Shown here in pieces: positions 1 through 8,854 of a stretch of DNA of 64,000 bases. Below the pieces are notes generated by a model. It saw only the letters and a program-made list of their open reading frames with translations. It was not told the DNA's origin and made no database searches. Positions within the stretch are counted from its first letter, which is position 1. Every line of letters begins with the position of its first letter. Made by a program: the position numbers and the translations under genes. Source of the stretch: an uncultured Duncaniella sp. (lineage in GTDB: Bacteria > Bacteroidota > Bacteroidia > Bacteroidales > Muribaculaceae); contig CAJTQR010000005.1 of NCBI GenBank assembly GCA_910578515.1, positions 248,001 through 312,000 of the forward strand, written 5' to 3'.

Positions 1-1008
1 ATTTGGCTTCATTGTCAAAGCCAACTGTGACCAATCAGTAAATATACGGTCAGTCAATACGTATTCCGCCAACAAGTTCTTAAGTTTAAAATGATTACTC
101 TCACGTGTCTTTACTGCCAATTTTGCTCCAGTGATAATTGACATTACACTACCATGGAAAGTATCGGTAACCACTTCTGTTGCATATTTGAAATATGCAA
201 GGAGGTTTATCGGGTCAACATTAATATTTATATCACACCAATCATGATAGAAGCCAGGAGATAATGTTTTAAGCCCACGAGCTTTGGCGTATGCCCTAAT
301 GGACTCTACTTCCTCTGGGGTATTCATGCGGTTGTCGTATGCATAAATAAGAAGATAGTTTTTTTCTTTAGGAGGAACCAGATGAGCAATCTCATCCTTA
401 TATCCATATAGAAGGACCGGGTCTACAACAATGTGAGGTTCCTGACCGATAAGATTGGTTACTACATTCGCACTGTTTCTATCCCTTACAGTCACAGCTT
501 TCATGGCAGCAAGACCACTTCTGATAAATGCACGTGAATGCAAACGGTCAATATCTTCAATCGTAGTTGGTCCAAAAGAACCGGCATAAGCAATTATATT
601 GTCACTCGGAAGGCAATGCCCAAAAAAGACTGGAGTTGGACCTGTATGAAGTGCAAAAACCTCATCGCTGCCAATAATTACGGCATCAAGCATTGGAGAC
701 TCAGAATAATAATCACCAATTATATTTTGAGTAGCCTTATAAGCATTCAGCGTTTTGCGTTTATTGTAATTATATCGAGTACAGCCAAGCCCTTTCTCCT
801 TAAAGTATTTCAGATATATTCCTATGGATTTAACTGACACATCATATTTAGCTTTCAAGCCGTGCCCCATGAAATCATAATTCTTGTCAAAGCGCAATGC
901 TTTTGCTGTAATGCCTTTCTGTCGCAGAACACGGATAAGAGCGGTAAGTTGCAATAGTGCACCGTGGTTATGCACATCGTAATGAGTGATAATGCCTATT
1001 TTTTTCAT
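1..1008 (-). CDS. Polysaccharide pyruvyl transferase family protein, partial (3' end outside window)
   Basis: The minus-strand frame is open from the ATG at 1008 to the left edge, giving about 336 residues, so the C-terminus is missing. It begins MKKIGIITHYDVHNHGALLQ and contains IIGSDEVFALHTGP, IAYAGSFG, AVTVRDRNS and VTDTFHGSVMSIITG, the motif series of polysaccharide pyruvyl transferase family proteins (CsaB/WcaK fold), which add ketal-pyruvate groups to capsular or O-antigen sugars. The start ATG overlaps the stop of the upstream fucosyltransferase by one base (TAATG), so the two are probably translationally coupled and part of the capsule operon. The acceptor sugar cannot be deduced. Confidence 0.85.
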   Translation of the reverse strand, partial: MKKIGIITHYDVHNHGALLQLTALIRVLRQKGITAKALRFDKNYDFMGHGLKAKYDVSVKSIGIYLKYFKEKGLGCTRYNYNKRKTLNAYKATQNIIGDYYSESPMLDAVIIGSDEVFALHTGPTPVFFGHCLPSDNIIAYAGSFGPTTIEDIDRLHSRAFIRSGLAAMKAVTVRDRNSANVVTNLIGQEPHIVVDPVLLYGYKDEIAHLVPPKEKNYLLIYAYDNRMNTPEEVESIRAYAKARGLKTLSPGFYHDWCDININVDPINLLAYFKYATEVVTDTFHGSVMSIITGAKLAVKTRESNHFKLKNLLAEYVLTDRIFTDWSQLALTMKPN

Positions 1009-1880
1009 TAAAATAAGACCCAATCGGGCATTTGAAATTTACAATTTACTTTCGTGTTTGTCCACTTTTCAGGTGCGCACACGATTTTGTCTTTATGGGT
1101 ATTCAAAAAAGCGCTCCACCAAGAGAAAGAGCTATTGGCTAAAATATTATGGTGGCAATTAGACATAAGAAGCATATCCAACGGACTGTCTTTCCCTGTA
1201 TTCCAATCAACGAATTCATATCGATAATTACCTAGTATCGGAGCAATTTCAGCTTTACACCAATCAATATCATCAGAGAATATGTAGAATTTGGTAGGAG
1301 TGATTTTTTTGAGGAGAAAGGAAATTGTATTCTCATAATATTTAATATCACAAAGTCCAGCATAATTAACTGCTTTCAAATAGTCCCCCCTCCTGACATG
1401 AATACTTACAGTATTTTCTATAGCTTGAAGTTCATTCAGGAGTTTCTTTGTTTTTAGATTCAACGGAAGGGTAAATTTAAATTTGTTACGGACAATATCA
1501 ATCACAGATTCAAAATATTTATAATTTTGCCAATATCCATCATAATATTTTGAACCAGGGGTAAAAACAGAGTCATTAAATGTGTAGTCTTTGGCTTCTG
1601 TGCATTCCGTTTTACGGTTTGGTAGAAACTTTCTAATTGCCCTGGATAATTTGAACCATCTTACAGGGTATGTAACTTTCAATAGGTCTGTGAATGATGC
1701 TTTAGGCAGGGTTATATTAAACACTCGCTCCAATTCTAAACCATTGTGAACATGATATGTTGAAAAATAAGATGTATCAATATTTATTTTTTCTTCAGGG
1801 AACTTTTCACATAATGCTACAAATAGCGCATATTGAAACATTTGGTTTCCCAAACCTCCTAATATCTTAACAGTTTTCAT
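1008..1880 (-). CDS. Alpha-1,2-fucosyltransferase, glycosyltransferase family 11
   Basis: A 290-residue protein of usual GT11 length. The N-terminus carries GGLGNQMFQYA (residues 8-18); HVRRGDY lies near residue 160, the GDP-fucose binding motif of alpha-1,2/1,6-fucosyltransferases; NSSFSWWSAF near residue 248 is the GT11 C-terminal signature. The family transfers L-fucose from GDP-fucose to a beta-galactose in alpha-1,2 linkage, acting at the cytoplasmic face of the membrane on lipid-linked repeat units. It lies 17 bp downstream of the broken DUF1919 gene and two genes after a GT6 enzyme whose known relatives use Fuc-alpha-1,2-Gal as acceptor. Family call is firm; the acceptor is inferred. 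Confidence 0.92.
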   Translation of the reverse strand: MKTVKILGGLGNQMFQYALFVALCEKFPEEKINIDTSYFSTYHVHNGLELERVFNITLPKASFTDLLKVTYPVRWFKLSRAIRKFLPNRKTECTEAKDYTFNDSVFTPGSKYYDGYWQNYKYFESVIDIVRNKFKFTLPLNLKTKKLLNELQAIENTVSIHVRRGDYLKAVNYAGLCDIKYYENTISFLLKKITPTKFYIFSDDIDWCKAEIAPILGNYRYEFVDWNTGKDSPLDMLLMSNCHHNILANSSFSWWSAFLNTHKDKIVCAPEKWTNTKVNCKFQMPDWVLF

Positions 1881-1897
1881 CTATTAAATTTAGTTAC

Positions 1898-2577
1898 TTA
1901 CGAGTATTTTAATCGAGTTAGATATCTATAAAGTATATGTGCTCTGTTATATGTGTTGACTTTTCCATCTCTTGACATTTCCTTAATATAGGCATATTCG
2001 TTAGTATTTGGAAAGCCATAGTCATGGGCAGAAAAGAAAAATTTATTTTCGTAAGGCAATGACAGAAACTCTGAGATGTCTTGTTTAGTACATCTGTCAT
2101 TATCAGAGCCAAAAATTATAAGTTTGTTAAAGTTTATTCGTTTGCAACGACGCTCCCACTTGTCTAAAGCTTCCTGTTCAGAATGATAATGAAGGAAAAC
2201 GATTTCAATGTCTATGCCTTCAATAGTAATATAACCAACGGGAACTTTCCACGACAGAGTTTTTAGATAGTCGTCAATTTCAGGGTACTTAGATTCTCCC
2301 CCCCCCTAAATGTAATCTTTTGATTGATAGCTTGTTTTAGGTTTTTTAGAAAGAAAATGTAATCCGGATAGCATATAAATAAGCCTGCGGTCGGTGAGTT
2401 ATAAGGATAGCCTAAATCCTGTGGGATTCTTCCTCCAAAACAGTTGTTGGTAATCACAGAGCATTCAGAATCTATATTGGCACGTAGTTTAGGTAAATAT
2501 GGTTGTCTTAGTAATGATAAGCCTTTATTTTTCAGAAATTTCAGGATGCTTATTTTGCGTAAACAGTCAATCATCAT
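1898..2577 (-). pseudogene. DUF1919 capsular polysaccharide protein split by a G9 tract (possibly phase-variable)
   Basis: From the ATG at 2577 the frame reads through CSVITNNCFGGRIPQDLGYP and ends early at 2263, after a run of nine G (minus strand) at 2298-2306. With ten or seven G the frame continues through LHYHSEQEALDKWERR, INFNKLIIFGSDNDRC and LPYENKFFFSAHD to a stop at 1898, giving a protein of about 226 residues typical of DUF1919, found in capsule and exopolysaccharide loci (a role in modifying the glycan is likely but unproven). The two halves are otherwise intact with no further stops. Either the tract is a slippage-prone on/off switch, or it is a single-base sequencing error, or a recent mutation. 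Confidence 0.85.
2298..2306. repeat. Homopolymeric G9 tract (C9 on + strand) inside the DUF1919 gene
   Basis: Nine consecutive C on the + strand interrupt the DUF1919 reading frame. Loss of two or gain of one base restores it. Confidence 0.95.
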
Positions 2578-2578
2578 A

Positions 2579-3358
2579 TTATAAATACCATTTTAACATG
2601 TGAATTAAAATCTTTGTACCTTTCACAATTCTACCTTTCAATGAAAAATCCCTACCCTTATTGAAGTATGGGTCTATTTTTACTTTATCACGGATGATGA
2701 TTTTTGGTGTGAAGGGTAGTTTCCAACCTTCTGGGTAGGCATAGGCAGGTGATAGACCAAGACACTTGTGGGTGGACATATATTTGTTGAGATGCGATTC
2801 ATCATGAACCTGAGCTATGATTCCTCTGTCATAGTCATTATGCGTATTGTCAGAACATGTTTTCGCTAACATTAAAAAGTCATCAGTTCTGCCGCCATTT
2901 AGACTTCCCATATAATATTTGTATAGTTTATTTTTTTCTTTAGGGATATATGCGGTTGATTGTGAATTTCTTTCATATGGTAGCCTGGCATCCGGCTTAT
3001 TAAAGAACCCTGGATGTATTACCGCCATTAAGCCCTCATTCTCAGGGAGAAACTCTTTACCGACACTGTTGACAAACAACATATTTGCATTAAAGAAAAA
3101 ACAGTAGTCGAAATCCTTCAATCGGTCTGACAATGAAACAAACATATCAAATCTGAATAATGAATCCAATGGAAAACCTTGGCATTGTCTTTCAAATAGA
3201 TGTACATTCTTTTCATTAGATAATTTAAGATTGTCAGTAAAAACAAAATACTCAATCTCAGCAATGTCTTTTAGAAAATATTTCTGAGCTGATTCATAAA
3301 AGCCTGAAAAAAATTGATTGTATTTACCAGTGCAGATATATAAAATTGCAACCTTCAT
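2579..3358 (-). CDS. Glycosyltransferase family 6 (ABO blood-group-like alpha-1,3-GalNAc/Gal transferase)
   Basis: 259 residues, the length of bacterial GT6 enzymes, which lack the membrane stem of the vertebrate ones. FFFNANMLF near residues 86-93 carries the N-x-N that replaces D-x-D in bacterial GT6 proteins; HPGFF, PYERN, STAYIP, YYMGSLNGG and HDESHLNKYM follow in family order. Known members transfer GalNAc or Gal in alpha-1,3 linkage to the galactose of Fuc-alpha-1,2-Gal (H antigen). With a GT11 fucosyltransferase two genes downstream, the operon could build an A- or B-like determinant. The stop is 1 bp before the DUF1919 start. Which donor sugar is used cannot be told from sequence alone. 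Confidence 0.9.
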   Translation of the reverse strand: MKVAILYICTGKYNQFFSGFYESAQKYFLKDIAEIEYFVFTDNLKLSNEKNVHLFERQCQGFPLDSLFRFDMFVSLSDRLKDFDYCFFFNANMLFVNSVGKEFLPENEGLMAVIHPGFFNKPDARLPYERNSQSTAYIPKEKNKLYKYYMGSLNGGRTDDFLMLAKTCSDNTHNDYDRGIIAQVHDESHLNKYMSTHKCLGLSPAYAYPEGWKLPFTPKIIIRDKVKIDPYFNKGRDFSLKGRIVKGTKILIHMLKWYL

Positions 3359-3363
3359 GATTG

Positions 3364-4506
3364 TTAATTATTTGGTGTAGTGTGAACTTGTTTCCGATAC
3401 CCTCCTTGGAAGTCATAAAAACTGTATGGGTATAAGTTTGCCCATTCATTTTTATAGATATTGATTAGAGAAAAACGGACTAAAAGTATAGTGATGATTA
3501 TTGCTGTAATACTATTTCTGGATAAGGCTTTCTTTAATGGTTTGCAGCTTGATTTATGAAACAAAGAATACATTAAAACGAAAATAGTGTACATCGAAAA
3601 GTAAGCACTAAAACGAGAAAAAACAAGGAACGGTATTGCTACGATATTGGTGTATAGGTTTAATATTGATAACCAGAGGATAAGATTGTTAGGATATATT
3701 ATATTATATTTACGTTTGACATAATAGACGATTAATAGATAAAACGCTATAAATAGAGTGTTTAGGATTGCAGCAATTGGTAATGTTTTTTTACCGATAA
3801 ATTCTGCAAAATATGAAGAATCACCAATGCCAAAGATTAGTAATAAGGGGAAAATAAAAATAGAGATTATACAGATTGCAAAAAAAGTCAATATGATGTT
3901 CTTGCGTGATGGTTTTAAGTTCTTAAATATAGGAATAATAACAAGTATAATAGCAGAACTATGAAATAGAAATGCTAATGCAATTAAACAATAATATTTT
4001 AAAGTTTTATTTTGTTTCAGGTATTCAATGGCAATCATGAATAGAATCAAAGCATAGGTATTTCGTATGACACAATGACTTGCAACTATATTAGAAAACG
4101 CAAAGAAACAGGCAATAGCAACAAGTGGTGTATAACGTTTGATAATCCATAAATAAAATATTGTCGTTATTGTTGAACTTATAAATATTATACTATAAGG
4201 GTCTGACCAGATGTATTTACCTACGAAACGTTCCAAAACGACATATAGATACTCAAATCTTTCATGCGGGTCAAATTTAAAAATTGATTGTTGTAATTTT
4301 GTCGGACTTTGAAGATATTCGTATAAATGAGCGTAGTAATGGGATGTATCATTTATTACCACAGTATCTCTAAAAGAGAAAAAAATGAACATCATTAAAA
4401 AACATAAAATGATTTGGAAGTGCAGGCGCTCCTTTTTGCTTTTTATGCAAGAAGCAAAAAAAGCAATTAAAAGAAATGTTACATAAAAAAGAATAATGCC
4501 AACCAT
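3364..4506 (-). CDS. wzy: EpsG-family polysaccharide polymerase (Wzy)
   Basis: A 380-residue integral membrane protein with about ten hydrophobic segments. Near the N-terminus it carries FSFRDTVVINDTSHYY, the conserved R/D/Y-rich loop after the second membrane segment of EpsG-type polymerases (compare R-D..V..D...Y). A long extracytoplasmic loop and the segment FHSSAIILVIIPIF are also typical. The role is polymerisation of lipid-linked repeat units at the periplasmic face. It lies between the flippase and the glycosyltransferases, the expected place in a Wzx/Wzy locus. Assignment rests on topology, the motif and context. Confidence 0.8.
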   Translation of the reverse strand: MVGIILFYVTFLLIAFFASCIKSKKERLHFQIILCFLMMFIFFSFRDTVVINDTSHYYAHLYEYLQSPTKLQQSIFKFDPHERFEYLYVVLERFVGKYIWSDPYSIIFISSTITTIFYLWIIKRYTPLVAIACFFAFSNIVASHCVIRNTYALILFMIAIEYLKQNKTLKYYCLIALAFLFHSSAIILVIIPIFKNLKPSRKNIILTFFAICIISIFIFPLLLIFGIGDSSYFAEFIGKKTLPIAAILNTLFIAFYLLIVYYVKRKYNIIYPNNLILWLSILNLYTNIVAIPFLVFSRFSAYFSMYTIFVLMYSLFHKSSCKPLKKALSRNSITAIIITILLVRFSLINIYKNEWANLYPYSFYDFQGGYRKQVHTTPNN

Positions 4507-4540
4507 TATATATCGATATGATTTAAATAAGACCTGGAAT

Positions 4541-5983
4541 TTAAGACTTGCTCATTATATTTTTAAAATTATTATAGCTGAAATTAAAATAACAATTATT
4601 GCTTAGTTTTGCGACAAGTAAATATATCCCTATTAGCGAGCAACTTGCAAGCAATACGCAGAGAACATTGGGCAAATTAAGTAGTGTTATTAACGAACAG
4701 ACAATACCTGCCGGGATTAGGCAGCATAGAGTTGGAATAGTAGCATGAAAAAGTATTAATAAATTTCCACCAATCTCTTTTTCAGCAAAATAGGAAACGA
4801 ACAATGCATTAAATAATTGATAAACAACCAGCATTATGAGCAAAACATTTATAGTGGCAGTAATTCCTATAATAAGACAAATTAAAAACACTATCTTCCT
4901 CACAATTTCTATCTGAAACACCTTTTTTGTTTTTCCTCTAACAATTAGAATGTCGAGGTTAATGTCTGCAAAGCAATATAAAGCACCATATATTGCTAAA
5001 TATTTGAGGTAGGTTGCCACCTCAATCCAATCTTCAGACAACAAAATAAGAATTAAAGGTTTAGATAGAATTGCTAAAATCAGCATTAACGGTGCGATAA
5101 TAAAGAATGCCATTCCAACGACTTTTTTGCTATATTCTAACAGTTGTTGTTGTTCATTTTGGAACGAGACCATAATAGGATACGACACCCGATGTATAGA
5201 GAATGATATGGTTCCGGCTATAGACCTTTGAATCTTTTCAGGGATTGTATAATATGCAAGTGCACTTGCATTAAAATACTTGCCGATAAGTAGATTCGGC
5301 AAATTGTCGGTGATGCTTGCAATCATGTTGGTCCCTAATAAATTCATAGAAAATATTAGATACTTTTTGATTGATTGCAAGGAAAATATCAGTGATGGAT
5401 ACCATTTTCCATAAAACCAGAATAAGCAGGTCCTGATGCACGCGGATGAAACACTTTGGACAATCAAAGCCCAGGCATTACGGAATAAATATGCTGTATA
5501 TATGCCACAGATTCCCGATATAATAGCGGAAATTAATGAAATCTTAGAAACAGTGGCAAAGTTAACCTCTTTAAATAGTCTTGCCTGCTGAACCACTGAA
5601 AAAGACAGACAAACCATGGATATAAACGTTACCCGAATTAGAGGGGTCAACAATGGCTCATTGTAGAATAAGGAGATATAAGGAGCTGAAAAATATGCAA
5701 TCAAATATACACATAAACCTACAAATATATTAAAATAAAATACAGAAGAATAGTCTCTTTGATTTACATTCTGGTCACGAATTAGAGCTTGTGAGAATCC
5801 ACTATCAATTATTACCATGGAAAAGGCCATAAATATAGAAATCATTCCTACCAAGCCAAATTGGTCAGGCAATATAAAGTGAGCAATGGCAAGGGTACAT
5901 AATAATTGTACGCCCATTGTAGCAAATCGCTCAATCATACTCCATAATGTGCCTTTAACAGACTTATTAGCGATATCACCCAT
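4541..5983 (-). CDS. wzx: Lipid-linked oligosaccharide flippase, Wzx/PST family
   Basis: 480 residues with 12-14 predicted membrane segments. The N-terminus (VKGTLWSMIERFATMGVQLL) and FILPDQFGLVGMISIFMAF, FSQALIRDQNV and YSSVFYFNI are hallmarks of the MATE-like polysaccharide transporter (PST/Wzx) group that moves undecaprenyl-linked repeat units across the inner membrane. It is followed 34 bp later by the EpsG-type polymerase in the same operon. Repeat-unit specificity is unknown. Confidence 0.9.
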   Translation of the reverse strand: MGDIANKSVKGTLWSMIERFATMGVQLLCTLAIAHFILPDQFGLVGMISIFMAFSMVIIDSGFSQALIRDQNVNQRDYSSVFYFNIFVGLCVYLIAYFSAPYISLFYNEPLLTPLIRVTFISMVCLSFSVVQQARLFKEVNFATVSKISLISAIISGICGIYTAYLFRNAWALIVQSVSSACIRTCLFWFYGKWYPSLIFSLQSIKKYLIFSMNLLGTNMIASITDNLPNLLIGKYFNASALAYYTIPEKIQRSIAGTISFSIHRVSYPIMVSFQNEQQQLLEYSKKVVGMAFFIIAPLMLILAILSKPLILILLSEDWIEVATYLKYLAIYGALYCFADINLDILIVRGKTKKVFQIEIVRKIVFLICLIIGITATINVLLIMLVVYQLFNALFVSYFAEKEIGGNLLILFHATIPTLCCLIPAGIVCSLITLLNLPNVLCVLLASCSLIGIYLLVAKLSNNCYFNFSYNNFKNIMSKS

Positions 5984-6093
5984 TTTTTTAGATGGAATTT
6001 AAAAACAATAACAATTTCCCTATGTCGACTCAAATAAGCATTACCATCCGATTCTGGAAGAACGGTAATGTATTTGGATTTACCCCAAAGCTG

Positions 6094-6936
6094 TCATGCA
6101 GTTTGTTTTCGATACGTTGTAAGCTCTATTTCCAAGGTTTCGTGGAGGAAGGGATGGATGTCCGGACGGGAGGATAGATGTGTAAGGAGATGGTGATACT
6201 GGGTGGTGATGTCTTGTAAATTTCGTTGTTCAAATTGGGCTACACTTTTGGCAAAGTTGATATAAGCTGTTAGGGTAGGGGTGTCAAGCTTCTCAAGTTC
6301 AACTTCCGTTAGTGTGTAGATTTTAATCCAGCGGGTTTTATACTCAAACTGTTCCTTGTTGCCGAGATATGCGAACAGGTTTTCTTTTATAAGATAGCTC
6401 AAACGATGATATGCCTCAAGCAATGTAATTTCTTGGAATTTTCCATATCTTACTAAATCTTCAATCCATTCGCCGCTGATTTGCAGTGCATACGATGAAT
6501 ACCGATTTTTGAGTGTGCGATTGTCTCGATTGATTTCTTTGAGGAGCTCAAGCACCACATCTGTTCGTGAGATACTACTGTCTCCTTTAATCCAACAGTT
6601 CACGGTTTTCAGTCGTATTTCCCGGATATATTCTGAGTCATCTTTACCATGACAAACCCTGAAAAAGAAATCGTACGATTCGAGGAGGTCAGGAATGACA
6701 GATAAATTCATCCGTTTGCTTATAAGGATATCATCTAAGAGAATCCTGATTTCCTTTAGCCAAATTAAGCCTTGGCTTTGCACTTCACGAATTGAATTGT
6801 TCATTACTAATGGAAGTTGAAAACCACCTTCACGCTCGAAAATTTTGCACAGCATGAACTGATAGCCACATATAGCATCAATATCTGAAAAATCCACCTC
6901 AGATATATGGGGAATTTTATACATTGTATCAGTCAT
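6094..6936 (-). CDS. Unknown protein of the capsule operon, second gene
   Basis: I do not recognise the family. About 280 residues, hydrophilic, no signal peptide or membrane segment, rich in charged helices. An upstream in-frame ATG exists at 6978, but it lies 50 bp inside the previous gene; the ATG at 6936 (MTDTMYKIPHI) overlaps that gene's end by only 8 bp and is the better start. The tight overlap with the UpxY-like regulator and its place before the flippase suggest a regulatory or assembly role, in the position where UpxZ sits in Bacteroides fragilis loci, but I see no UpxZ similarity and the size differs. Confidence 0.7.
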   Translation of the reverse strand: MTDTMYKIPHISEVDFSDIDAICGYQFMLCKIFEREGGFQLPLVMNNSIREVQSQGLIWLKEIRILLDDILISKRMNLSVIPDLLESYDFFFRVCHGKDDSEYIREIRLKTVNCWIKGDSSISRTDVVLELLKEINRDNRTLKNRYSSYALQISGEWIEDLVRYGKFQEITLLEAYHRLSYLIKENLFAYLGNKEQFEYKTRWIKIYTLTEVELEKLDTPTLTAYINFAKSVAQFEQRNLQDITTQYHHLLTHLSSRPDIHPFLHETLEIELTTYRKQTA

Positions 6937-8428
6937 TTGAGTTAGTTTCTGTAATGAGTTTTTTCCGTAAGTTTTCAAACTGCTCGTCGGTAATCTTTGT
7001 CATCTGGCGTGGGTCAAGTTCAACAACCCATGAGCAGTTCTGTATGCTTTCAAGTTTCAATCGGTACGTGATTTTAGTTGTCTTGTATGTGCCTTTCTCT
7101 ATTTGGTTGACCTCTTTCTCAAAGATGGCAGGGTGACCGCAGAATTCTCCACCTGTGATTTCTACTTTGTCTCCTTCTTCAAATAGGAATGTTCCTTCGG
7201 GATAAGCATCCATGCTGTCAACGAATTTACCCACAGCTCTTTCGTACTCATCGATAGACTTTTGCGGGATTATGGCATATGGACTATGAATACTTCTACT
7301 GCATCGGTATCCCCATGCAATGTCTCCGATATAAAAAAATAATTCGGGTAGTTCTGTTGCTCTTTTCTTGAAAAAGAGTAATCCAGGTATGACAGGACGT
7401 GATTCGCGTATGAGCTTTTTGTCTATACGACGGACAATTTCCTCCATCGGATAGAATGATTTTGAAAAAATTATCCCGACTGATTTTAGTCTGTCCTTAA
7501 TTCGTTCGTAATTGACATGAGGGCGGAATTGCATAGCATACCAATCTTCTGGATTTTTTGATAATATACGAGAAACATGATTGTATATTTTCTCCTTTTG
7601 TTCGGCTGATAATTCGTTGCTTTTTGCAAAAGAATATACAGGATTCACGTTATTAACAATGCCGATGCATCCGGCGATATCAGCTGAAGGTATACCACAA
7701 CGTAAGGCTGTAAGTGCCCATAAATCTGTTGGAAGATTATCTCCGTAGGAGGAGAGTCTGATTCCAACGGTATTCAATGCATCAGAAAAAAGCGAAGATA
7801 CTGATTTTTTTAGCTGATTGGGAGTCCGTTCTGATTGATGTAGTGGGAACAGATACTTGTTCTTGGGTTTGGAATACTTTTCAACGATTGTTTTTACAGC
7901 TTCATCATGACCATTATAATCGTCTTTCTTGTATTTTGCCAGTTGGTCATAGGAAAGACCTCCATTATACAATGAAAAGAGGACTAAATCCTTGGCTAAC
8001 TGAAGTCCCTGATTTTTGGAATAATCAGTCAAGACTAACTGTCTCAGTATGTTGAAGCATTTCGATAGGGAGTTTACTTCTAAACTTGCTTTAGACGCAC
8101 TTTTAAGTGTGCTTTTTACCGATGCAAAGCAACCGTTGTCTATTATGAGACCCTCTTTTATAGCTTTGCCATATAAAGCCGAAAGTCGTAGGGTGTATGT
8201 CAATGCGGTGCCATGCGAATATCCATGACAGAATAGCCACGATAACCATTCATTAAGAAGTCCCTCTGTTATGTCTTCAAAACGTACTGGAACTCCACTA
8301 AGAAAACGACTGAATGAATCAATTGCTTGTTGCTGGCTTTTTCTTACTGCCTCGTTTGGGGTATTATCAATTTTGACCCGAAACCAGTCAATAGCAAAAA
8401 TAGCATTAGTTGGCAATGTATCAGTCAT
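6929..8428 (-). CDS. Fusion of a degenerate tyrosine-recombinase domain with an UpxY/NusG-like antiterminator
   Basis: 499 residues. Residues 1 to about 290 follow the layout of an XerC/D-type integrase: a helical core-binding part and then VLFSLYNGGLSYDQLAKYKK, in the place of the box-I TGLRxSEL helix, and LPTDLWALTALRCGIPSADI, in the place of HxLRHT...AG. The catalytic Arg, His and Arg are absent at these places. From about residue 300 a NusG N-terminal domain begins (EDWYAMQFRPHVNYERIKDR), followed near residue 430 by a KOW-like stretch (EEGDKVEITGGEFCGHPAIF), as in UpxY antiterminators that open Bacteroides capsule loci. It is the first gene of the operon, about 160 bp from an invertible promoter. 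Probable role: processive antitermination of its own operon. Confidence 0.85.
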   Translation of the reverse strand: MTDTLPTNAIFAIDWFRVKIDNTPNEAVRKSQQQAIDSFSRFLSGVPVRFEDITEGLLNEWLSWLFCHGYSHGTALTYTLRLSALYGKAIKEGLIIDNGCFASVKSTLKSASKASLEVNSLSKCFNILRQLVLTDYSKNQGLQLAKDLVLFSLYNGGLSYDQLAKYKKDDYNGHDEAVKTIVEKYSKPKNKYLFPLHQSERTPNQLKKSVSSLFSDALNTVGIRLSSYGDNLPTDLWALTALRCGIPSADIAGCIGIVNNVNPVYSFAKSNELSAEQKEKIYNHVSRILSKNPEDWYAMQFRPHVNYERIKDRLKSVGIIFSKSFYPMEEIVRRIDKKLIRESRPVIPGLLFFKKRATELPELFFYIGDIAWGYRCSRSIHSPYAIIPQKSIDEYERAVGKFVDSMDAYPEGTFLFEEGDKVEITGGEFCGHPAIFEKEVNQIEKGTYKTTKITYRLKLESIQNCSWVVELDPRQMTKITDEQFENLRKKLITETNSND

Positions 8429-8586
8429 ATATGGTTATTTTCCGGAAAAGTATAAATTGCAGACCGGTACAATTCTTACCGACCCCCTGTTTTTTTGCCT
8501 TACAGCTCAACAGAGGTCCAAAATATATATGTTGTGATGCGGTTTTCACCGTTAATTTAGTTTGGTAAAAGGGTGGTTTTGATAGT

Positions 8587-8603
8587 ATCTCTTATGAAGA
8601 GAT
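8587..8603 (+). repeat. Left inverted repeat of the phase switch
   Basis: 17 bp, ATCTCTTATGAAGAGAT, the exact reverse complement of 8855-8871. Confidence 0.93.
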
Positions 8604-8763
8604 GTAGATTAACTGCTGTTGTATTATATTTCAGATAGATATAATCTTACATAAAATCAAATCGCGAAACAAATTGTTAATTTATGATTAAATACGATAA
8701 AAGTTATCCACAATCATGTGTTTTCATACAAAGCATTATTATTCAAGAAAAATCACGCTAAAG

Positions 8764-8795
8764 TTTGGTTAACAGAATAAAGATTAGTAATTTTG
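8764..8795 (+). promoter_or_regulatory. Consensus Bacteroidetes promoter inside the invertible segment
   Basis: TTTG at 8764-8767 and TAATTTTG at 8788-8795 are separated by 20 bp, matching the -33 TTTG / -7 TAnnTTTG consensus. It points rightward toward the terminator at 8958 and not toward the capsule genes. Confidence 0.85.
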
Positions 8796-8854
8796 TACCG
8801 AAAATGGCAACGGGTAGAACTCAATATTTTGGGTAATTTGTTTTAGGTTTAAGT

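Noticed and set aside
6936..6978. Extended N-terminus of the unknown capsule protein
   Set aside because: The upstream in-frame ATG at 6978 would overlap the antiterminator gene by 50 bp; the ATG at 6936 gives an 8-bp overlap and a more usual start.
6929..8428. Active site-specific recombinase that flips the nearby promoter
   Set aside because: The catalytic Arg and His/Arg positions of tyrosine recombinases are replaced, so self-sufficient inversion is unlikely; the invertase is probably encoded elsewhere.
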